64,000 bases of DNA from Testudinibacter aquarius (GCF_004342725.1 NZ_SMCP01000005.1:124001-188000); one strand, 5' to 3'; positions 24,743-33,500 are shown, counted from the stretch's first letter. The notes: generated by a model from the sequence alone, not told the origin. Numbers and translations are program-made.

Positions 24743-25894
24743 TCAAAGTTCAATCTCTTTATGTTGTTTATCCTCAACATCCAACTCAAACTCCACTCCA
24801 CAAGTATATCCCCCGTCACCGATACTATGCGTGACTTGTGTCACTATCCAGCTTGTCGAGTCGATTTCGTCTTTAAAGCCAATCAGTGACGCAGGCAGTT
24901 CCGGTATCAATTCGGGGTTGCCGTTGGCAAGGGTCAGCGAGAAAGAGGCAACGCCGCGCTTCATTTTTGAAAATGCCGCTTTTGCGCCGGTGATGGCTTT
25001 AGCTTCATTTTGATAGATATGGCGTAGGGTTTTCATTTTGTTGGCGTCGGTTTCCACCGGTTCGGTTTGTACCAGTACATTTTTTTTCTGTCTGCTATTT
25101 TCCCCTCTTTTTGTCGTCAAATTTTTGCGCTGGACTTCGGTATTTTGATCAATAATCACTTCGCCTTTTTTACCGTTGTCCAGATTATGCCAATACGCTC
25201 GTACCGCGGTGTAATTATCGCCCTCATTCAGTGAGAAGCGGTAACTGTCGCCGCTTTTTTTAGTGATCACCATCTCCGGCAAATCTTCACCGCTGGCGGT
25301 TTTCATGCGCCCGGCTTTGATAAACATCAAACAGCCGTTTTTCACTGTGGCGATGGCGTCATATTGTTCTGCAAGCCGTGTTAATAGATTGATTGTGCTT
25401 TCGTTGGTTTGGTCTAGATGAGTGACCGCTTGCATGCCCAGTTCTTCGTCATATACTGCTTTTAAGCCGTGTTCCCGCGCCAGAAATTCAATTAATGCCC
25501 CCAAAAACATCGCTTCAAAACTGCGTTCTTGTTTTGTGTTTAAACTACCCATCAAATCGGCACTTCTGGCGCGGATGATCAATTTGTCCGGGGCACCGCT
25601 GTATTCGATTTCGTCCACGGTGTATTTGCCTTTATTGACCAAGCCGCTATCTTGCCAACCTATCCACGCCTCGACCATTGCGCCACGTGACGGGAATGCT
25701 AGTTTGCCATCGTGATCGCTTAATTCAATGTCTAACTGGTCGGCTTCAAATCCGCGATTGTCGGCTAGGCTAAGGCTGATCAAACGGTCGGAAACGACTG
25801 ATGTAATATCTTTGGTTTCGCCTTTGCTCGTCACCGTGATTTTAAAAATCGGGGTTTTGTGGTTGGTTTTGGTCAGGTCCATAACGTCAAACAT
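24743..25894 (-). CDS. D: Tail hub protein gpD
   Basis: This 383-residue protein matches P2 gpD (late control protein D), the baseplate hub that caps the tube and joins it to the spike. It is the last gene of the leftward tail operon, following U. The ATG overlaps the U stop (TGATG) with GGAGATG upstream. Confidence 0.9.
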   Translation of the reverse strand: MFDVMDLTKTNHKTPIFKITVTSKGETKDITSVVSDRLISLSLADNRGFEADQLDIELSDHDGKLAFPSRGAMVEAWIGWQDSGLVNKGKYTVDEIEYSGAPDKLIIRARSADLMGSLNTKQERSFEAMFLGALIEFLAREHGLKAVYDEELGMQAVTHLDQTNESTINLLTRLAEQYDAIATVKNGCLMFIKAGRMKTASGEDLPEMVITKKSGDSYRFSLNEGDNYTAVRAYWHNLDNGKKGEVIIDQNTEVQRKNLTTKRGENSRQKKNVLVQTEPVETDANKMKTLRHIYQNEAKAITGAKAAFSKMKRGVASFSLTLANGNPELIPELPASLIGFKDEIDSTSWIVTQVTHSIGDGGYTCGVEFELDVEDKQHKEIEL

Positions 25895-26328
25895 CAAATC
25901 ATCTCCAGTAGTTGGTCGGTGTATTCCAACAGCATTGAATCGTTGGTGCGTTTCAACGTCATGCTGAATTCAATCCGTCGCGCTGCGCCGTCTGCAAACA
26001 AGAAAGAGCGGGTTTCACTAAACGACTCAATCACGAAAAAGCCGAAAAATTCAAAGTTGCCGCCGATAAGAGGGTAGCTTTTGCCCATTTCTGCCATTAA
26101 TTCCAGCATTCCCAAACTCATGCGGCCGCCTGTCAGCGACGGCATTAGCACGCCGTTAATGGTGATGGTTTCGCTTTCTTTGCCTGTGAATTGCGTTTTC
26201 GGCAAACGTCCGATAACTGAGTTAGTCGGATGCCGCCAGTTCAGTTGTCGGCTTAATTCTTGATATGGGATCGTTTGTTGAGTGAAAACAAACAACCCAA
26301 AAATCATCATTGCTGACTGTTGAAACAT
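25894..26328 (-). CDS. U: Tail terminator / tail protein gpU
   Basis: This 144-residue protein matches P2 gpU, including GLFVFTQQTIPYQELSR near the start and FGFFVIESF. gpU helps finish tail assembly. AGGGGAAAAT precedes the chosen ATG; an internal MMIFGLF could also serve and would align better with P2. Confidence 0.9.
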   Translation of the reverse strand: MFQQSAMMIFGLFVFTQQTIPYQELSRQLNWRHPTNSVIGRLPKTQFTGKESETITINGVLMPSLTGGRMSLGMLELMAEMGKSYPLIGGNFEFFGFFVIESFSETRSFLFADGAARRIEFSMTLKRTNDSMLLEYTDQLLEMI

Positions 26329-26366
26329 ATTTTCCCCTTATGCAAAAGGGCGGAAATCCGCCCTAT

Positions 26367-26555
26367 TTATTCGTCAGTTTGCACCCGTTGTCGGGCTTTT
26401 TCGCGCCAGTTCATCAGCTCATCCAGTTCCATTTCATCAAACACGCTTGGCGGCCAATGGAATACGGTTGCGATGTCGGCGATTGCGTCTTCTACGCTGT
26501 GAGGGATTAATACCGCACTTTCGCTTATGCTTCTAGCGTCGCTTCCGCTTTCACG
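26367..26555 (-). CDS. E': E' extension, read by -1 frameshift from gene E
   Basis: This frame contains ADIATVFHWPPSVFDEMELD and DELMNWREKARQR, the signature of the P2 GpE' family. It has no convincing ribosome site of its own. It overlaps the end of gene E in the -1 frame. A ribosome slipping at TTTTTTC (26561 down to 26555) would add 62 residues to the first 93 of E and give a 155-residue E+E' protein. In P2 the same arrangement makes the tape-measure chaperones, as G/GT does in lambda. Confidence 0.85.
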   Translation of the reverse strand, partial: RESGSDARSISESAVLIPHSVEDAIADIATVFHWPPSVFDEMELDELMNWREKARQRVQTDE

Positions 26556-26833
26556 AAAAAACCGACTGTTTCCAAGCAAAGTGCGGTAAAGTCCACTGCT
26601 TCCATATTCTGCAATTCTGTTTTGGTCAGTGCAGGGGCGGTAATCCGCGGCAGCAGTTGAATGTAGGCGTCAACATCAATCTGCATGATTTCAAACATTT
26701 TTAAGCCTTTCAGCGTTAAAACATTCGGTTTTAAAATTGTGATTTCTGTCAGCTCGGTATCACCACGGCGCAACGGCTCGGTCAAGGTGATAAATTTAGC
26801 GTTTTTGGCTTCTGGTTTGGTGGTTTTGCTCAT
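26525..26833 (-). CDS. E: Tail assembly chaperone gpE
   Basis: This 102-residue protein matches P2 gpE (phage tail assembly chaperone family). It ends AEATLEA in the zero frame. The protein is proposed to coat the tape measure during tail assembly. It follows FII after a hairpin. GGAAT upstream of the ATG is a weak ribosome site. Confidence 0.88.
   Translation of the reverse strand: MSKTTKPEAKNAKFITLTEPLRRGDTELTEITILKPNVLTLKGLKMFEIMQIDVDAYIQLLPRITAPALTKTELQNMEAVDFTALCLETVGFFVKAEATLEA
26555..26561 (-). other. Slippery site for E to E' frameshift
   Basis: On the minus strand the zero frame reads GGT TTT TTC GTG, so the heptamer T TTT TTC fits the X XXY YYZ rule for -1 slippage. The -1 frame after it continues directly into E'. 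P2 uses an analogous T-rich site. Confidence 0.85.
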
Positions 26834-26855
26834 GTTGATATTCCATTCAGTATTT

Positions 26856-26904
26856 TAAAAAAGCGGCATTCCTGTTGCAAAAGTGCGGTGCAGAAAATGC
26901 CGCT
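26856..26904 (-). terminator. Hairpin between FII and E
   Basis: AGCGGCATT and AATGCCGCT form a nine-pair stem whose loop contains an uptake signal. On the minus strand it is followed by TTTTTT. It would partly terminate transcription after the abundant sheath and tube genes and lower expression of E and the genes beyond. Confidence 0.7.
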
Positions 26905-26932
26905 GGGTGTGTGTTCTGTTATAAACCGATAC

Positions 26933-27442
26933 CTATAAACCGATAGCGGCTCGATGTTCCGCCATGCGGTCATTGCCGTTGACGATATACACCATATTCA
27001 CCATATCAATTTCGATGATGTCTTCACCGTTGACAGTCAGTTTGTAGTAGGTCAGCGAGGATTTCACCGTGTGTTCGGTGTCGTCGCCCATTTTGGCGTT
27101 GCCCGGGTCGATTTCAGCATGGCGACCTCGGACCACCACTTCCACCGGCTCAATGTCTCCCGTATCGTCACGCTGATAGCTGCCGGCAAAGCGCAGTAGC
27201 ACGCCGTCGATTTTGATTTCGCCGAATTGTTTAAAAATCTCCGGAATAATGCCGCCGTATTTATGCTCGATTTCCAGCTTTTCCAATCCTAGATCAATAT
27301 CCACTTCTCCCAACATCCCGCCTGCGCGGTAGGCTTCTGCTTTGATCGCCAGTTTCGGCACGGTGATTTCTGTTGCTTGTCCGTGATAGCTGTTGCCGTC
27401 CACGAACAGATTCATTTGTTTCAGTTTACGAGGTAATGCCAT
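26933..27442 (-). CDS. FII: Major tail tube protein gpFII
   Basis: This 169-residue protein matches P2 FII, starting MALPRKLKQMNLFVDGNSY. It polymerises into the inner tube of the contractile tail. It follows the sheath gene FI by 17 bases. Confidence 0.93.
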   Translation of the reverse strand: MALPRKLKQMNLFVDGNSYHGQATEITVPKLAIKAEAYRAGGMLGEVDIDLGLEKLEIEHKYGGIIPEIFKQFGEIKIDGVLLRFAGSYQRDDTGDIEPVEVVVRGRHAEIDPGNAKMGDDTEHTVKSSLTYYKLTVNGEDIIEIDMVNMVYIVNGNDRMAEHRAAIGL

Positions 27443-27459
27443 GTTTCAGCTCCTATCGT

Positions 27460-28632
27460 TTATGCTGCGGCAACTTTGGCGGCAAAGTCGGCTAAATAGC
27501 GGTCAGTGATGCGCTGACGGAAGTTCAGATTCTCCAACGGCGGCACCGGCGTATAGTCATAATCAATGTACAACTTGCCGTCTTTCAGCGTTTCTTTGCT
27601 GTTGATTTCGCCGTCGAACCACGCTGTTGCGTCCACGATGTAGCCTAGATTTTTCAGCTCACGGAATTTGGCATTAATGCCTTCGATAATATCTTTGACT
27701 AAAGTCGGGGTAATCGGTTTGTCTATTGCCCATGCGTGCGCTTCGGCAATCGTATCCGCCAACACTTGCGCGGTGCGGGTGTAGTTTTCAAACGCAAATA
27801 GCGGATCGTCGGAACAAGTGCGCGAACCCCACAAACGGAAACCGTTAAAGTTAATCGGTACGGTGACTTTCTTTTCGTTCAAGTAGTTAGCGTCGGTGCT
27901 GCTATCTTGCAGTTCAAAAGTAATATCTTTCGTCACACCGCTCACGCCATTAATGCCCACGTTGGAAATGGTTTTATGCCAGCCTACCGTTTTATCAATC
28001 AACGCTCGCAAGCCCAAGGCTCGTTCCACCGCATAGGTGGTTTCTTTGGCTTTGGTGGCGGTGTTGAAAGTAATAAAATCGCCAAAAATGACCATTAGTT
28101 CACGCTGGCTGAATTTTTTCTGATAGGCAACCGCCTCTTCCTTGGTTTTGCAGCCGTGTGCGGAAACGTAGGCAAAACCCCGTAATTTTTGTGCAATGCC
28201 GGCAAGCTCGGTAGCAACGTCGGCATCATCAAATTTCGGCACGCCTAAAATACGCGGTTTCACGCTTAATTTTGATTGCGCGGTCAGCAACGCTTTCAAG
28301 CCTGTGTATTTGCCCTCTTCTGTCACTGTGCCGATGATGTTGGCTTTGGTCACACTGTCGTCGCTGTCATCTTCGGTCACCCGCACAATCACGCATGGGG
28401 TGTTGACTTGGTCGGCAATCGCGTCCAACGCCTGCGCCAAGGTGCCTTTTTTACCTGCCTTGGCAATGGCAGCAAGTGGGTTGGTGATTAAAACAGGTTC
28501 ATTGAGTGGGAAAGTGTCTGCGTCTGCATCGTTGGCGGTACACACCATGCCGATAATCGCTGTTGAAATCGTGCGAATCGGGCGTGTGCCGTCGTTGAGT
28601 TCGATCACTCGGATTCCGTGTAAGTATTCCAT
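27460..28632 (-). CDS. FI: Tail sheath protein gpFI
   Basis: This 390-residue contractile sheath protein matches P2 FI, including WGSRTCSDDPLFAFENYTR and the C-terminal RQRITDRYLADFAAK. AAGGAAAT precedes the ATG. It is the first gene behind the late promoter dyad at 28708-28728, which fits its need for high expression. Confidence 0.94.
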   Translation of the reverse strand: MEYLHGIRVIELNDGTRPIRTISTAIIGMVCTANDADADTFPLNEPVLITNPLAAIAKAGKKGTLAQALDAIADQVNTPCVIVRVTEDDSDDSVTKANIIGTVTEEGKYTGLKALLTAQSKLSVKPRILGVPKFDDADVATELAGIAQKLRGFAYVSAHGCKTKEEAVAYQKKFSQRELMVIFGDFITFNTATKAKETTYAVERALGLRALIDKTVGWHKTISNVGINGVSGVTKDITFELQDSSTDANYLNEKKVTVPINFNGFRLWGSRTCSDDPLFAFENYTRTAQVLADTIAEAHAWAIDKPITPTLVKDIIEGINAKFRELKNLGYIVDATAWFDGEINSKETLKDGKLYIDYDYTPVPPLENLNFRQRITDRYLADFAAKVAAA

Positions 28633-28707
28633 ATGATTTCCTTGATTGATTAAAAATCGTCAAGGGCTATTGTGATCGCCAAAAGTGCGGTTGTCGTGTT
28701 GTGGGGG

Positions 28708-28728
28708 TTGTGATGTTGGGTTTGACAA
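28708..28728 (-). promoter_or_regulatory. Late promoter dyad upstream of FI
   Basis: TTGT at 28708-28711 and ACAA at 28725-28728 form a dyad with a 13-base centre, almost identical over 45 bases to the element upstream of V. About 45-50 bases from its centre a CACAATAG could be the -10. The likely activator is the Ogr-like protein at 18645. Confidence 0.7.
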
Positions 28729-28785
28729 TCTGCGGATAAAAATTTGGAATATCCCGGCAATAATCAGGAATATTCCAAACCAAAA

Positions 28786-29238
28786 TTATTTTTTGTGATA
28801 GATGGCGGCAAGGTCATTTGGACTAAACCGCCACGGTTCATGCAGCCCCAACATTTCCGCACACCATTCGGAACAAAAATATTTTGAGCGTGCGTTGCGG
28901 AATTTTAAGACGATGCCGATGGCGCCGAACCAGTCATAACGTTTGCCTTTAGTCAGCTCAAAAAATGCGTTAATCTCGCTTTCTGATACGTCAGTTATCG
29001 GGATTAAATCCCATTTACTCGGCGGCAAAGGCATATTTTTAAACCTTACTCCGCCGTCACGGATTGAAGATGAATAGCAATCAAAGTAACAATCGCGGAT
29101 ACTCGTCGCAATCTCACAATGCGAATAAATGCCTTTAGTCAGCTTGCGTGTTAGCCAATCACTGAACCGCGCGACAATATCACGTGGCTTCCAGCCTTGC
29201 TTTTTGCCCTTGTATAGAGCTAAATAAACTTTCGTCAT
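28786..29238 (-). CDS. Phage papain-fold (permuted NlpC/P60, YiiX-like) protein
   Basis: This 150-residue protein has GIYSHCEIA near residue 36 and RSKYFCSEWCAEMLGL near 113. The order His then Cys and the flanking sequence resemble permuted papain-fold enzymes of the YiiX/YebB type, which act as amide or ester hydrolases. Its ATG overlaps the tail-fibre assembly stop. Its place behind the fibre genes is unusual for P2; it could act on host surface material, which is speculation. Confidence 0.55.
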   Translation of the reverse strand: MTKVYLALYKGKKQGWKPRDIVARFSDWLTRKLTKGIYSHCEIATSIRDCYFDCYSSSIRDGGVRFKNMPLPPSKWDLIPITDVSESEINAFFELTKGKRYDWFGAIGIVLKFRNARSKYFCSEWCAEMLGLHEPWRFSPNDLAAIYHKK

Positions 29239-29846
29239 TCGTACGCCTCCGCTAGCTGCCGCATTTGGTGGATAATATCATCGTGGATTGACTGCAAATC
29301 TGCCTCGCTCAAACCCTCTTTTTTCAGTTCATATTTGCGCATACGCTGTACTGACAGTGCCGCTTGCAGCTGTCGCAAGCCGTCGGCTTGGCGCAAAATC
29401 AAATCCGTTGCGGTTTTGTTATCGATTCCAGCAGCGCTGCTGAAACCGGTGATATAAATTCCTGCCTCGCCCTTGTAGTTGTGCTGTTTATAGACAAGTG
29501 CCGCGGCTTCTCGCTCTTTATATTCTTCCGTGAAGCGTGTCCACTGTGCCGAAATGAGGGCTGCTGTGTTGTCGATGGAGGTAATTAGCTGGTTGAGCAA
29601 ATCCGCACGTTTCTGTTTTTTTGCGTCATCACTTAAAACCCATTCGCCGTTTTCAAGGGTGTGATACGCTGTCGGCTGTGGTGCAATCAATGTAATGTTT
29701 GTGCCATCAACTCTGATTTGATAGCCGTTTGATACTGCTTCAAAAAGTTGTTGATATTGTTCATCTGTTAGTGCAATTGCACCATTCGGGATTTCGTTGA
29801 TTTCACTATGTAAGAACCCTTTATTGTTAATATCATAAAAATACAT
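29235..29846 (-). CDS. Tail fibre assembly protein (gpG/Tfa type)
   Basis: This 203-residue protein has the typical opening with IPNGAIALTDEQYQQLFEAV and IRVDGTN, followed by a coiled-coil half. Such proteins are chaperones of the tail fibre and lie directly behind it. AAGGAGAATGT precedes the ATG. Confidence 0.8.
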   Translation of the reverse strand: MYFYDINNKGFLHSEINEIPNGAIALTDEQYQQLFEAVSNGYQIRVDGTNITLIAPQPTAYHTLENGEWVLSDDAKKQKRADLLNQLITSIDNTAALISAQWTRFTEEYKEREAAALVYKQHNYKGEAGIYITGFSSAAGIDNKTATDLILRQADGLRQLQAALSVQRMRKYELKKEGLSEADLQSIHDDIIHQMRQLAEAYE

Positions 29847-29855
29847 ACATTCTCC

Positions 29856-30764
29856 TTAAATACCCAACGCAAACCATTTAAACTCATGTGCGTTTTCAAC
29901 ATCAACACTGCTAATTGTTCTTAACCAAAACCGATGATTTTCTTGGGTTTCAAGTGTTTTATGAACGCCTCCCCTTTCAGATATACCTGATAGAAAATCC
30001 CCCGCTATTGCGAATACCGACGTTGGGAATGCGATCGGAAATGTAATATACTGACCACTTGCAGCTGCTCCTAACCTTGGTACTTTAATAGTCAACCTCC
30101 CCCACTGAATGATTAACCCGTTTGGTAGTTTTGCCCACCCGGTATTATTGTAGCTTTGTGTAAATAACCGTGTTACCGCAGTATTAAAATCGGTAATATT
30201 GGCAGCAGTGTGCGTATGACTTGCATTAGCTTTTTTGCCAATTTCTGCCAGCAATGTGCTGTTTAAATTGGCATTGTTACCCAACGCGGTGGCGATTTCT
30301 TTCAAAGTGTCGAGCTGTGCCGGTGCGCCGCCGACCAGTTCCGCGATTGCTGATTTAACAAATGCCGTGGTTGCAATTTGCGTACTGTTAACGGTTTGCG
30401 CAGCGGTCGGCGCTGTTGGCGAGCCAGTGAGTGCCGGGCTGTCAAGCGGTGCTTTACCATCGGCAAGAGTGTGCGCTTCATTGGCTCTGTCCATTGCGGT
30501 TTTGACTGCTAAAGGCGTTGCCGCTTCCGCTTCGCTGCTGCTCGTGGTTGAGCTGGATAGTTTTGTTGTTCCGCTCTTTGTTGTGCTTGCCGCTTCGGTA
30601 GCGGTTTTGAGTTTGTCTTGTTCGGTTTTTAAATAATTTGTTCGGTTTGCAAGTTGTTGAGCTTGTCGGTTTGCAATGCCGTCCAATCCGGCGACAACCG
30701 GATCGGTTTTCTCGAGTTGATAGATTTCTTCTTCCCATTTTGGGTTTTCGACGAGTTTTGTCAT
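29856..30764 (-). CDS. Tail fibre protein (gpH type)
   Basis: This 302-residue fibre has an N-terminal attachment part, a Ser/Thr/Ala-rich shaft (about 50-100), the repeat motif LTGSPTAPTAAQTVNSTQIA, and a beta-rich tip with FPIAFPTSVFAIAGD ending FKWFALGI. It is short compared with P2 gpH (669 residues). It probably binds the cell receptor. Overlap with gpI is three bases. Confidence 0.85.
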   Translation of the reverse strand: MTKLVENPKWEEEIYQLEKTDPVVAGLDGIANRQAQQLANRTNYLKTEQDKLKTATEAASTTKSGTTKLSSSTTSSSEAEAATPLAVKTAMDRANEAHTLADGKAPLDSPALTGSPTAPTAAQTVNSTQIATTAFVKSAIAELVGGAPAQLDTLKEIATALGNNANLNSTLLAEIGKKANASHTHTAANITDFNTAVTRLFTQSYNNTGWAKLPNGLIIQWGRLTIKVPRLGAAASGQYITFPIAFPTSVFAIAGDFLSGISERGGVHKTLETQENHRFWLRTISSVDVENAHEFKWFALGI

Positions 30765-31333
30765 TAGGCTACTCCGTAGGTGTATTGACCATTATAATTA
30801 ATGGTATTGTTGTACAAATGACCGGCTTGTTCGTAGTGCAAGCCGGCTAAATGGCAGCGTGCTGGCGCGGTGTTGTCTAATAATCGACGTATTTGCGCGG
30901 CTTGTTCGATCGTGATTGGGCGTTTTAGGTAAATTCGGTACATTGCCCAGTGTTTGTCTTCATCGCCGTAAAAATAGTCGGCGTTATAAGTAATCGTGCC
31001 GTCATATTGCTTGGCGTTGAGATTTTCGAGGATTTCCGCATCGCCATATCCGGCAGATTGCAACACGCGGCGGATACTGGCTACCGTGCCTTTTTGCTTG
31101 TGCAGCCGTGCCGATTGTAAAATCGTGTTGCGCTTTTGCTCTTCGCTCCAGTTGTCATCCCATTCATCCACCGACAACGCCCACGCTAGCCACGGTAAAA
31201 GTGCGGTAGGGCAGTGTTCCGCGTGCCACAGCAGTGAAATCGGCACGTCAAGATTAAAAATCTGTGAGAGTTCAAACGATAGTCGTTTTTCAAGTGCGGT
31301 TTGATTTGGCGGCAGTAAGTTGCGATTATTCAT
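30764..31333 (-). CDS. I: Baseplate protein gpI
   Basis: This 189-residue protein matches P2 gpI, including LLPWLAWALSVDEWDDNW near residue 45. It is part of the baseplate wedge. It overlaps J by eight bases. Confidence 0.93.
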   Translation of the reverse strand: MNNRNLLPPNQTALEKRLSFELSQIFNLDVPISLLWHAEHCPTALLPWLAWALSVDEWDDNWSEEQKRNTILQSARLHKQKGTVASIRRVLQSAGYGDAEILENLNAKQYDGTITYNADYFYGDEDKHWAMYRIYLKRPITIEQAAQIRRLLDNTAPARCHLAGLHYEQAGHLYNNTINYNGQYTYGVA

Positions 31334-32240
31334 TGCGTCCGCCTACGTTGATATTGATCGCCGTACAATAGCCGACTTGGGTCGGTTGGATCACTAAATC
31401 CGCTGTCGGGGCTTTCAGTTGTACATTCTGCACGCCCTCTTGGTGTAGTGAGGCGTAGATAGCGGAAAGGGTAATATCAAAACCCAATTTATGTTTATTT
31501 TCAACAAATTGGCGCACCGCACTTTGTACTTTTTCCAAAATCACCGCTTCGGCAGTGGACGGGTACAGTGTGAGTTCGGCATTGATGTTATAGCTGATAA
31601 TGGTTGCGGATTTCACATTCACGGTGTCTGTCAACGGGCGCACGTCTTCCGCGTTCAGGGCGGTTTTGACGATGTTAATCAGTGCGCTATCTGCTTGTCC
31701 TTGTGTTTTTTTGGATAATACTGTGACATCAACCGTCCCCGGCTGTGGGCTGGTGATCTCCGCGTCTTTGACATCGGTTGAGGCGGTGAGGGTGTGCCAA
31801 TAATAACTGTTGCGTGACCCGGCAGTTGTTTTTGACTCCAGTGATAATTGAATTCGGGTTCGGAAACGGTCATCGGTTTCATATTCGGCTTCAATCGGCG
31901 GATTTGCGGTTGGATTGGCTGCAACCTCAATCAAACGTTCCACGCCCAATAATGCGCCCAGATGATCTAAATCACTGTCGGTTGCGTAGGCAAGCATCAC
32001 CGATTTTGCAGCCGCATTAATCCGCGCACGCAGTAGTGTTTCAAGATACGCATTTTCCTCCAGTAACTTGGTGACGGGGTCAGATTCCAAGGTTAACCGG
32101 CTTTGCCAGTGTGCGCGCTCGGCGCTGTCGGCAAAGCGCGCTAGAAAATTCTGTTTGCGTGCCGTCAGCAGCGTTTCAAAGTCGATTTCTTCAATCACTT
32201 TGGGGGCTGGCAGTTTGGATAGATCAACTTGTTTTGTCAT
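31326..32240 (-). CDS. J: Baseplate protein gpJ
   Basis: This 304-residue protein matches P2 gpJ (Mu gp47 / T4 gp6-like wedge), with DLDHLGALLGVERL near residue 110. It forms the periphery of the baseplate and lies between W and I as in P2. Confidence 0.93.
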   Translation of the reverse strand: MTKQVDLSKLPAPKVIEEIDFETLLTARKQNFLARFADSAERAHWQSRLTLESDPVTKLLEENAYLETLLRARINAAAKSVMLAYATDSDLDHLGALLGVERLIEVAANPTANPPIEAEYETDDRFRTRIQLSLESKTTAGSRNSYYWHTLTASTDVKDAEITSPQPGTVDVTVLSKKTQGQADSALINIVKTALNAEDVRPLTDTVNVKSATIISYNINAELTLYPSTAEAVILEKVQSAVRQFVENKHKLGFDITLSAIYASLHQEGVQNVQLKAPTADLVIQPTQVGYCTAININVGGRNE

Positions 32241-32245
32241 AATGT

Positions 32246-32587
32246 TTATAACACCAAGGGCATTTGTTCAAAGGTTAATTTGGTTTGGTTTGTGTGCTGG
32301 GTTGCGTCAATATCGGCGGTGATGTGGTGTTTTTCATCAGCGGAAAACCGCACTTTAAAACCGCTGATTTCGACTCGATGTTCCCATTTTTGCAGGGCAA
32401 CAATCGACGCGCTGGCAATCTGCAACGCCAAACCGTGGCTGATTGGGCGGTCAATCAGCAGCGGTAAAATGCTGCCGTAGTCACGCCGTTGAATACGGCT
32501 GCCGACGGGTGTTTGCAGGATATCGGCAATGCTTTGGCGAATATGCGCCGTTTCGTCTGTCATTTTTTTGCCGTTCGTTTTATCCAT
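32246..32587 (-). CDS. W: Baseplate protein gpW
   Basis: This 113-residue protein matches P2 gpW (T4 gp25-like), with IRQSIADILQTPVGSRIQRR and RDYGSILPLLIDRP. GGAAACC precedes the ATG, which lies two bases after the V stop. Confidence 0.92.
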   Translation of the reverse strand: MDKTNGKKMTDETAHIRQSIADILQTPVGSRIQRRDYGSILPLLIDRPISHGLALQIASASIVALQKWEHRVEISGFKVRFSADEKHHITADIDATQHTNQTKLTFEQMPLVL

Positions 32588-32589
32588 TA

Positions 32590-33114
32590 TTATTCTGGTT
32601 TCCCTGTTTTTGCTGGACCCGGCAAAATGCCGCCATGAAGGTGATTAATCTGACTAATACCGCCTGCGATTTGGTCGCCCGTGCTTTCGATTTTTCCGTT
32701 CACCTGCACATCACCGTTAATCGTGGTTTGCGGGCAGGTGATATTTATGGTTTTAACGCCTGTCACGCTTAAATCACTGCTGGCTTGGTTGTAAACAAAC
32801 CGTGCGCCATCGGCGAACTCGATAACGTGTTCATCTGGGCTTTGGCTTGGTGCGCTTCCGGCGGTGTAAATCCCGGTGATCACAATTGCCGTGGTCAATT
32901 CGCCGCTTAATGCGACAATTAAACACTGTTCGCCCACCGTCGGCGGTGACCATGTTTTTGTTGTGCCGGCACGCATCGCGGCAAACGGCAGCCAGTCAGT
33001 CAGGATTTGCCCCGACCGCACTTTACAGCGTGCATTGGCATGATCCACCGCGGCAATCAAGCCAAAGCGGTGCATATTTTCAAGTCGGCGGATAACGTCA
33101 GCGAGTGTTTTCAT
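32590..33114 (-). CDS. V: Baseplate spike protein gpV
   Basis: This 174-residue protein matches P2 gpV, the membrane-piercing spike. It starts MKTLADVIRRLENMHRFGLI and has an OB-fold, then a beta-helix rich in repeated Val/Thr. It is shorter than P2 gpV (211) at the C-terminal beta-helix but keeps the HxH-like NHLHGG near its end. Longer in-frame starts exist, but the chosen ATG aligns with P2. No ribosome site precedes it, and the predicted transcription start falls on this ATG. Confidence 0.9.
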   Translation of the reverse strand: MKTLADVIRRLENMHRFGLIAAVDHANARCKVRSGQILTDWLPFAAMRAGTTKTWSPPTVGEQCLIVALSGELTTAIVITGIYTAGSAPSQSPDEHVIEFADGARFVYNQASSDLSVTGVKTINITCPQTTINGDVQVNGKIESTGDQIAGGISQINHLHGGILPGPAKTGKPE

Positions 33115-33160
33115 AAACTGCATTTTGCTGGGCGGAAGTGCGGTTGTCGTGTTGTGGGGG

Positions 33161-33181
33161 TTGTGATGTGTGGTTTGACAA
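33161..33181 (-). promoter_or_regulatory. Late promoter dyad upstream of V
   Basis: TTGT at 33161-33164 and ACAA at 33178-33181 have a 13-base centre and match the FI and O/P elements. A CAAAATGC at the same distance downstream as in FI is the probable -10. The next repeats of ACAAC are shared with the FI copy. Confidence 0.7.
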
Positions 33182-33197
33182 TATGGATAAAATAAAT

Positions 33198-33250
33198 AAA
33201 CATTTTTGTTTGTTTTTGGTTGACAATATAAACATTTTTGTTTATTATAA
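33198..33250 (+). promoter_or_regulatory. hicAB promoter and autoregulatory operators (prophage pair)
   Basis: TTGACA at 33220-33225 and TATTAT at 33243-33248 have 17-base spacing. The palindrome AAACATTTTTGTTT occurs twice, at 33198-33211 and 33230-33243. The second copy fills the promoter spacer. These are likely sites for the HTH domain of HicB, which represses its own operon. Confidence 0.75.
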
Positions 33251-33276
33251 ATCCATCTTAAAGCCACGGAGGAAAA

Positions 33277-33453
33277 ATGAAGCAAAGTGAGTTTTTAAGA
33301 TGGCTAATTGCTCAAGGTGTTGAGAAAAAAGAAGGTTCGAACCATATCAAACTTTATCTTAATGGCAAACAGTCGGTACTTCCCCGCCACCCCTCGAAAG
33401 AGATAAAAACAGGGACTGTGCAGGCAGTGAAAAAGCAATTAGGACTCAAGTAA
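33277..33453 (+). CDS. hicA: HicA toxin (prophage pair)
   Basis: This 58-residue HicA-family mRNA interferase has MKQSEFLRWLIAQGVEKKEG, the conserved SNH with the catalytic His at residue 23, and a VLPRHPSKEIKTGTV segment typical of the family. GGAGG precedes the ATG. It cleaves mRNA when HicB is lost. It reads opposite to the flanking late genes and so is expressed from its own promoter in the lysogen. Confidence 0.9.
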   Translation: MKQSEFLRWLIAQGVEKKEGSNHIKLYLNGKQSVLPRHPSKEIKTGTVQAVKKQLGLK

Positions 33454-33456
33454 TCT

Positions 33457-33478
33457 AAAGCCCCTTTCGGGGGGCTTT
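33457..33478 (+). terminator. Hairpin between hicA and hicB
   Basis: AAAGCCCC and GGGGCTTT form an eight-pair stem with a six-base loop. There is no strong T-run, so it is more likely an attenuator or RNA-stabilising structure that adjusts the toxin-to-antitoxin ratio. Confidence 0.5.
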
Positions 33479-33500
33479 CATCAGGCTAAAAGAGGTAACT

